Positions 14,476-18,756 of a DNA stretch of 20,551 nucleotides are shown in pieces; positions within the stretch are counted from its first letter, which is position 1; each line of letters starts with the position of its first letter. The notes below the pieces were generated by a model, which did not search any database, had not been told where the DNA came from, and worked only from the letters and a program-made list of their open reading frames with translations. Position numbers and translations under genes: made by a program. Location of the stretch: the NCBI GenBank assembly GCA_013813135.1, contig JACCSF010000220.1, forward strand, positions 1 through 20,551, written 5' to 3'. The stretch is from Thermoleophilaceae bacterium (GTDB taxonomy: Bacteria > Actinomycetota > Thermoleophilia > Solirubrobacterales > Thermoleophilaceae).

Positions 14476-15378
14476 ATGGCGCTTTCGCCCACCCCCCTCG
14501 AAGAGGCTCCGCCGGCGCTCGCTCCCGGCCGGCGGCTGCTGCTCAAGCGCGAGGACGCCCACGAGCTGGGGGCGTTCAAGTGGCGCGGGGCCCTCCCTTC
14601 GCTGGAGCGCTACCGGGACGCCGGGGCCACGGCGGTGGTCACCGCCTCAACCGGCAACCACGGCGCGGCCACCGCGTGGGCAGCCCAGCTGACCGGGCTG
14701 CGTGCGGTGGTCTACGTGCCGGAGCAGGCCAGCCAGGCCAAGCTCGAACTGCTCGAGCGACTCGGCGCGGACGTGCGCCACGCGGGCGCCGACGTGGACG
14801 AGGCCAAGGACGAGGCGCGCGCGCACGCCGAGCGAGACGGGCTGCCCTTCTTCGAGGACGGCGCCGAGCCGGCGCAGTTCGGCGGCTACGCCGCCATCGG
14901 CCGGGAGATCGTCGAGCAGGTCGGCGAGCGTCCGGCCCTCACGATCGTTCCGGTCGGCAACGGCGCGCTGCTGATCGGCGTCGCGCGCGGGCTCGGTGGC
15001 GACGGGGCACTAGGCGTGGTCTCGGCGGGGGCGCCGGTGATGGCGCTGAGCGTGGAGGCCGGCCGGCCGGTCGACTGCGGCCCGCCCGCCACGTTCGCCG
15101 ACGGCTTGGCGGTGCGCGTGGCCGTGCCGCTGGCGGTCGACGAGCTGGTGAAGCTCGGGACGCCGTTCGTTTCGGTCTCCGAGCGCTCGATCGCTCGCGC
15201 GCTGGGCGCTTTCGCGGCCGCGGGCATCCGGGTGGAGGGCTCCGCGGCGGCGGCGCTGGCCGCGCTCGAGACGATCGAGCCGCCGAGCGGGGCCGTCGTG
15301 CTGGTGGTGACCGGGCACAACATCGACGACGACCTGCACCGGCGCGCGGTCGAGGAGCCGGACAGCTTCGCGGACTAG
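14476..15378 (+). CDS. PLP-dependent threonine/serine dehydratase-like enzyme
   Basis: A 300-residue fold-type II PLP enzyme of the threonine ammonia-lyase/serine racemase group. Lys35 in LGAFKWRGAL is the PLP Schiff-base lysine, ASTGNHGAA (57-65) binds substrate and phosphate, and PVGNGALLIG replaces the usual SGGGGL loop; VTGHNID near the end matches the family C-terminal region. The reaction is probably deamination of threonine or serine, or a related beta-elimination. It lacks the ACT regulatory domain of biosynthetic IlvA and is slightly short. ATG 14476 is preceded by a weak purine run (AGAGAAG). The TAG overlaps the convergent ku stop within CTAG (15375-15378). The altered Gly-loop makes the precise substrate uncertain. 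Confidence 0.85.
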   Translation: MALSPTPLEEAPPALAPGRRLLLKREDAHELGAFKWRGALPSLERYRDAGATAVVTASTGNHGAATAWAAQLTGLRAVVYVPEQASQAKLELLERLGADVRHAGADVDEAKDEARAHAERDGLPFFEDGAEPAQFGGYAAIGREIVEQVGERPALTIVPVGNGALLIGVARGLGGDGALGVVSAGAPVMALSVEAGRPVDCGPPATFADGLAVRVAVPLAVDELVKLGTPFVSVSERSIARALGAFAAAGIRVEGSAAAALAALETIEPPSGAVVLVVTGHNIDDDLHRRAVEEPDSFAD

Positions 15379-16244
15379 CGCGCGGCGGTCTTGCGCTTGC
15401 GCCCGCCGCCCTGGCCCTTGACGGTGCCGTTTCCCTTGCCCTTGCCGTCGCCGGAGCCCTTGCCGTCGCCAGAGCCCATCCGCGCGAGCGTCTCCTCCAG
15501 GGCGGCCATCAGGTCGGGTGCCGGCTTTGGCTGCTTCGGCTCGGCCGGCGCCTTGACGGTCTCGCCCTTCTGCTTGGCCTTGACCACACGCTTGAGCCGC
15601 TCGCGGTAGCAGTCCTTGTAGCGCTCGGGATCCCAGTCGACGGCCAGCGCCTCGATCACCGCCACGGCCTGGTCGATCTTCTTCTTGGCGGGCTTGCGGC
15701 CGCCGGGGGCGATGCCGTCGGTCGGCCGCACCTCGTCGTGGAACCGCAGCGTGGTCAGCGACAGCCGGCCGTCGCGCGGTCGCACGAGCGCCAGGTACTC
15801 CTTGGTCCGCATCACGAAGCGCCCGAGCGCCGCCCGGTCGGTGGACTCCATCACCTCCACCAGCAGCCGGTATGCGCGCAGCGTGCCCTCGCTGTCCCCG
15901 AAGGGCAGCAGGAACCAAGGATGGTCGAAGTAGATCGGGTCAACCTCGCCCATGTCGACGAATGCCTCGATGTCGATCGTCCGGGTCTTGCGCGGCTGGA
16001 CGGCGGCCAGCTCGAGGTCGGTCAGCATGACCTGCTTCCCGTCGAGGTCGAACCCGCGCGCCACCTCCTCCCAGTCCACCTCCGCGTCCTCCTTCGAGCA
16101 GAAGCGGCGCTGCTCGATCGGAGCGCCGTCCCTGCGGTGGAGCTGGCGGAAGTGCAGGTCGAGGTCGCGCGCCGCGCTGGTCAGGCTGACCGGCACATTG
16201 ACGAGGCCGAACGAGAGCGAGCCGTTCCAGAGCGTGCGGGGCAT
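15375..16244 (-). CDS. ku: Ku DNA end-binding protein, paralogue 1
   Basis: A 289-residue bacterial Ku. Bacterial Ku forms a dimeric ring on double-strand break ends and recruits the ligase LigD in non-homologous end joining. The N-terminus MPRTLWNGSLSFGLVNVPVSL is diagnostic, followed by RFCSKEDAEVDWEEVARGFDL, IEAFVDMGEVDPIYF, LTTLRFHDEVRPTD and the core C-terminal RYKDCYRERL. The short motif APDLMAALEETLA is the conserved C-terminal segment shared with Ku2; beyond it lies an extra Gly/Lys-rich basic tail with repeats, a feature known in some Ku proteins to aid DNA binding. It starts 3 bases after the last base of the upstream ku stop, with AAGGGG as probable ribosome binding site inside that gene. 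Confidence 0.95.
   Translation of the reverse strand: MPRTLWNGSLSFGLVNVPVSLTSAARDLDLHFRQLHRRDGAPIEQRRFCSKEDAEVDWEEVARGFDLDGKQVMLTDLELAAVQPRKTRTIDIEAFVDMGEVDPIYFDHPWFLLPFGDSEGTLRAYRLLVEVMESTDRAALGRFVMRTKEYLALVRPRDGRLSLTTLRFHDEVRPTDGIAPGGRKPAKKKIDQAVAVIEALAVDWDPERYKDCYRERLKRVVKAKQKGETVKAPAEPKQPKPAPDLMAALEETLARMGSGDGKGSGDGKGKGNGTVKGQGGGRKRKTAAR
15442..15477. repeat. Two 18-bp tandem repeats in the Ku1 tail
   Basis: Two adjacent 18-bp units (15442-15459 and 15460-15477), differing at one base, encode the repeated GSGDGK of the basic Ku1 C-terminal tail. The repeat keeps the reading frame, so copy changes would only lengthen or shorten the tail. Confidence 0.75.
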
Positions 16245-16246
16245 GC

Positions 16247-17014
16247 TCAGGACCCCTTCCCGAGGCTCGCCTGAAGGGCCGCCGCCAGATCGGGGGCCTC
16301 GTCCTCGGTCTCGGGCTCGGCGGGCCCCACATCCTCGCCCTTGGCCTTGCGCTTGATCAGGTCGACCACGGCCTCGCGGTAGGTGTCCTCATAGTCGGTC
16401 GGGTCGAACTTTCGGTGCAGCGACTTGACCAGCTGCCCGGCCATCTCCACCTCGCGCTTGGTCGGGCGCTTGCCCGGCGACGGCATGTCCAGGTCGTCGG
16501 CCTGAACGACCTCGTCATGGAAGCGCATGGTGTGGAGCGTCAGAACCCCGTCGAGCGTGCGAACGGCCGCGAGGTACTCGCGGTCGTGGAACGTGAAGCG
16601 GCCGATGCCCACGCGGCCCGTTTGCTCCAGCGCGGCGAGGAACAGGCGGTATGCCTCGGCGTCGTCGCGGCAGCCCACGTAGTAGGCCTTCTCGAGGAAG
16701 ATCGGGTCGATCTCGCCCTCCGGGACGAAGTCCTCGATCTCGATCACCTTCCCGCGCGCGCCCGCCGCCGCCTTGACCTCGTCCTGCTCGAGCACCACGT
16801 ACTCGTCGGGTGTGACCTCGTAGCCCTTCACGACCTGCTTGTAGGGCACCTCCTCGCCCTCCTTGGAGCAGAGCCGCTTGTGCTCGATGCGGGCGCCGTC
16901 GCTCACGTGCACCTCGTGGAAGCTGACGGTCTTCGACTCGGTCGCGGAGTAAAGCTTCACCGGCACGTGCGCCAGACCGAAGCTGATCGTGCCGTTCCAG
17001 ATCGACTTGGGCAT
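16247..17014 (-). CDS. ku: Ku DNA end-binding protein, paralogue 2
   Basis: A 255-residue Ku, paralogous to the next gene. It has MPKSIWNGTISFGLAHVPVKLYSATE, KRLCSKEGEEVPYKQVVKGYEV, IEDFVPEGEIDPIFLEKAYYV, LHTMRFHDEVVQADDL, KREVEMAGQLVKSL and the terminal APDLAAALQASLG. It resembles canonical actinobacterial Ku more closely than paralogue 1 and has no basic tail. GGAG (17023-17020 on the minus strand) lies 5 bases before the ATG at 17014. Only two bases separate its stop from the ku1 start, so both should be made together and could form homodimers or a heterodimer; heterodimeric bacterial Ku has been reported in Sinorhizobium. No LigD gene is in the window. Confidence 0.96.
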   Translation of the reverse strand: MPKSIWNGTISFGLAHVPVKLYSATESKTVSFHEVHVSDGARIEHKRLCSKEGEEVPYKQVVKGYEVTPDEYVVLEQDEVKAAAGARGKVIEIEDFVPEGEIDPIFLEKAYYVGCRDDAEAYRLFLAALEQTGRVGIGRFTFHDREYLAAVRTLDGVLTLHTMRFHDEVVQADDLDMPSPGKRPTKREVEMAGQLVKSLHRKFDPTDYEDTYREAVVDLIKRKAKGEDVGPAEPETEDEAPDLAAALQASLGKGS

Positions 17015-17043
17015 GCGTCTCCGCTACCCGTCCGCGCGCGTCG

Positions 17044-17403
17044 CTACTCCGCCGTCGCGGCGTAGCTCTCGCTGCCCATGATGTGCAGCGACACGTACGG
17101 CTCGTCGCCCACAACCCAGCTGTCGTGGCCCGGCGGCACATAGAAGAACTCGCCGGCACGCATGACCCGCTCGGAGCCGTCCTCCATCTTCACCGCCGCC
17201 TCACCCGACAGCACGAGCCCGACGTGCTCCACCTGGCAGAGGCTCTCCCCGCCGGCCGCTCCCACGTGCTTCGACCAGCGCCAGCCCGGGTCGTAGGTGG
17301 CGCGCCCGAGTGTCATCGGACCCACCTCGTAGACCTCGAAGCGACCCTTCTCGAAGGTGCGCGTCTCGGTGGGCCGGTCGAAGGGGAGCAGGATCAGGTC
17401 CAT
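17044..17403 (-). CDS. Small cupin-domain protein
   Basis: A 119-residue single-domain cupin. Cupin motif 2 is clear (GEFFYVPPGHDSWVVG, with PPGH), while motif 1 is degenerate (SKHVGAAGGESLCQVEHVGLVLSGEAAV), with His and Glu candidates that could bind a metal. The conserved Trp and His residues (YDPGWRWSKHVG) are found in stand-alone actinobacterial cupins annotated only as cupin domain-containing. Function unknown. It sits between the GH6 gene (9 bases upstream) and ku2 (29 bases downstream) on the same strand. No ribosome binding site precedes its ATG; the bases there are pyrimidines, so it may rely on translation running on from the GH6 gene. Confidence 0.8.
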   Translation of the reverse strand: MDLILLPFDRPTETRTFEKGRFEVYEVGPMTLGRATYDPGWRWSKHVGAAGGESLCQVEHVGLVLSGEAAVKMEDGSERVMRAGEFFYVPPGHDSWVVGDEPYVSLHIMGSESYAATAE

Positions 17404-17412
17404 GGGGGAGGT

Positions 17413-18474
17413 CTAGCGGTTGCGCACGAGCTGCAGCGCGTACTCGGGCCACCAGTGGCCTGCCGGCGGCGCGCCGGCACGGCAGGAGCCGTCGCTCGCG
17501 CCGGGCCGCTTGACCCACAGGTAGGCGTCAACCTCGCGCTGCCCCGTGTTGGTGGACGGGCTGCGCCCGACGGCGCGCCCTGGCGGGTTGCACCACTTGG
17601 GGCCGCCCGGGTCGTCCTCGAGGGTCGGGCCGTTGCCGTTGCGGCTGGTGTCGATCACGAAGTGGGCCCCCCCGAGCCGCCGCGACAGCGCGCGGCCGTA
17701 CTCGATCACCGTGCCGGTGCGGAAGAAGTTGCTGACGTTGAGGGCGAAGCCGTCGGCGTGCTCGATGCCCGACCGGCGCAGCGGCCCCACGAGGCCACCG
17801 ACCGGGCGGACCCAGCCCGGGTTGCCGGCGTCGAGATAGACGGCGACGTTGGGAAGCGCGGCGAACGTCTTCACGGCGTCGGCGAGCAGGGCGTAGCGCT
17901 CGGCCTTCGACGCGGCGGACAGGCAGCTCTCCGTCACGGCCTGGGGGATGGCGTCAGGCTCCAGGATCACGGCGGCCCGGCGCGAGCCGATCCCGCGCGC
18001 AAAGCGGCGGACCCAGGCACGGTAGCCCTCGGCCGAGCCCGATCCGCCCGCCGAGTAGCTGCCGCAATCGCGGCCGGGCACGTGGTAGGCCACCAGCAGG
18101 GCGGCTCGGTTGGCCCTGGCGGCCTTCTGAGTGGCCGCACGCACGCGGGAGGTCACCTCGGCCTCGTCCGCGAGCCACTCCGCCGTCGGGCGCTTCGCCA
18201 ACCGCGCCATGGCGGCGGCGTCCCCGGCCCGGCCCTGGGAGCGCCAGCGCGACGCCTGGAGCGCAGCGGGGCTCTGGGGATCGACGTAGAGGGCCCGTCC
18301 CGTCAGCGGGCTGAGGCTCTTCGTCGCCGCCTCACTCTGCTTGGCGGGCTTGCGCGCGGGGGCGTCCTGCTCGTCGGACGAGCAGCTCATCAACCCCACC
18401 AGGAGGGGGAACAGCGCGACCGCTCTGAGCGCCCCGCGGCGACCTGGACGTACCGCCCACACCCAGTCGAGCAT
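17413..18474 (-). CDS. GH6 cellulase-like lipoprotein (CslZ-like)
   Basis: A 353-residue secreted glycoside hydrolase family 6 protein, which hydrolyses beta-1,4-glucan with inversion. A basic n-region, the hydrophobic ALRAVALFPLLVGL and a lipobox LMSC (Cys31) suggest a membrane-anchored lipoprotein. Family motifs: YHVPGRDCGSYSAGG (Asp136), VILEPDAIP (general acid Asp174), YLDAGNPGW, LNVSNFF, KWCNPPGRAVG and DAYLWVKRPGASDG. Length fits a catalytic domain without a cellulose-binding module. The ATG at 18474 is in the proximal copy of a 28-bp tandem duplication; the distal copy carries a second ATG at 18502 in another frame. It lies divergent from a CslA-like synthase, like the Streptomyces cslZ partner, so trimming or releasing a surface cellulose-like glycan is the likely role. 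Confidence 0.9.
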   Translation of the reverse strand: MLDWVWAVRPGRRGALRAVALFPLLVGLMSCSSDEQDAPARKPAKQSEAATKSLSPLTGRALYVDPQSPAALQASRWRSQGRAGDAAAMARLAKRPTAEWLADEAEVTSRVRAATQKAARANRAALLVAYHVPGRDCGSYSAGGSGSAEGYRAWVRRFARGIGSRRAAVILEPDAIPQAVTESCLSAASKAERYALLADAVKTFAALPNVAVYLDAGNPGWVRPVGGLVGPLRRSGIEHADGFALNVSNFFRTGTVIEYGRALSRRLGGAHFVIDTSRNGNGPTLEDDPGGPKWCNPPGRAVGRSPSTNTGQREVDAYLWVKRPGASDGSCRAGAPPAGHWWPEYALQLVRNR

Positions 18475-18510
18475 AGACAGAGGCCCACACCCAGTCGAGC
18501 ATAGACAGAG
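18455..18510. repeat. Perfect 28-bp tandem duplication over the GH6 start
   Basis: Bases 18455-18482 and 18483-18510 are identical 28-mers (each begins GCCCACACCC and ends TAGACAGAG in the plus orientation). Each contains one CAT, that is, an ATG on the minus strand at 18474 and 18502. Because 28 is not a multiple of three, only the proximal ATG is in the GH6 frame; the distal one opens a short frame ending at 18332. Confidence 0.97.
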
Positions 18511-18572
18511 GCGGCGGCTTCGGGGCGCCAACCGCAGCTACCGCCGGTCGTGTCCGTCCGTCCAATCTGTCC

Positions 18573-18582
18573 CAAGCGCTTG
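18573..18582. promoter_or_regulatory. Palindromic operator candidate (LacI-family-like)
   Basis: CAAGCGCTTG is a perfect 10-bp palindrome with the AGCGCT core found in LacI-family operators such as the cellulose/cellobiose repressor CebR box (TGGGAGCGCTCCCA). It overlaps by three bases the putative -35 box of the plus-strand promoter and lies about 100 bp before the GH6 start on the other strand. Occurrence by chance cannot be ruled out. Confidence 0.4.
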
Positions 18583-18608
18583 ACGCCCGGCCTGGACCGT
18601 TGTACCAA
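18580..18608 (+). promoter_or_regulatory. Sigma-70-like promoter toward the GT2 gene
   Basis: TTGACG (18580-18585), a 17-base spacer, and TACCAA (18603-18608) form a reasonable housekeeping promoter pointing at the glycosyltransferase. Transcription would begin near 18615 and give a leader of about 140 bases to the TTG start. The -10 box matches the consensus only at T1, A2 and A5. Confidence 0.4.
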
Positions 18609-18612
18609 GGTT

Positions 18613-18726
18613 ATGACGCAGTTTTTCAATCGGCGCCGCCGAATCTCCTCGCCAACAGCGCCGGGAGCGCCCAAAGCCTCAACGCTGACCCCTCCGACGA
18701 CCCCGCGAATCGCGGGGTCGACTTAA
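18613..18726 (+). CDS. Possible 37-codon upstream frame, in phase with the GT2 gene
   Basis: From ATG 18613 a frame of 37 codons begins MTQFFNRRRRISSP, continues as a Ser/Thr/Pro/Ala-rich stretch and stops at TAA 18724-18726; a second in-frame stop, TGA, follows at 18730-18732. The same phase then stays open into the synthase. Composition is like the basic, disordered N-terminal tails that precede the first helix in CslA-type synthases, so it may be a leader peptide, a cut-off piece of the former N-terminus, or chance. Third-position GC is only about 70%. The start lies almost at the predicted transcription start. Confidence 0.25.
   Translation: MTQFFNRRRRISSPTAPGAPKASTLTPPTTPRIAGST
18698..18720. 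terminator. Perfect 11-bp-arm hairpin in the GT2 leader
   Basis: CGACCCCGCGA (18698-18708), one base, TCGCGGGGTCG (18710-18720): a perfect inverted repeat, realistically a 9-10 bp stem with a small loop. It is in the leader of the synthase and also upstream of the GH6 gene on the other strand. No T-tract follows, so it may be a weak attenuator, a transcription barrier between the divergent genes, or a protein site. Confidence 0.5.
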
Positions 18727-18756
18727 CGCTGATCGCACCCGAAACCGCCTTCACCC

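Larger units (their letters stand above)
18475..18756. other. Regulatory intergenic region between GH6 and GT2 genes
   Basis: This stretch of about 280 bp is lower in GC than its surroundings and holds the second copy of the 28-bp duplication, a palindrome over a putative -35 box, a plus-strand sigma-70-like promoter, a 37-codon frame, two AACGCTGA direct repeats (18681-18688 and 18725-18732) and a perfect hairpin. I see no RNA gene or known riboswitch in it; the c-di-GMP aptamer consensus is not met on either strand. Confidence 0.6.

Noticed and set aside
12876..16274. A plus-strand open frame of over 1100 codons
   Set aside because: It runs through the M3 peptidase, PLP enzyme and Ku1 genes in other frames or strands, all of which have clear family motifs; the long frame has none.
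18455..18510. Start of a CRISPR array
   Set aside because: The two 28-bp copies are directly adjacent with no spacer, and there are no further copies or cas genes.
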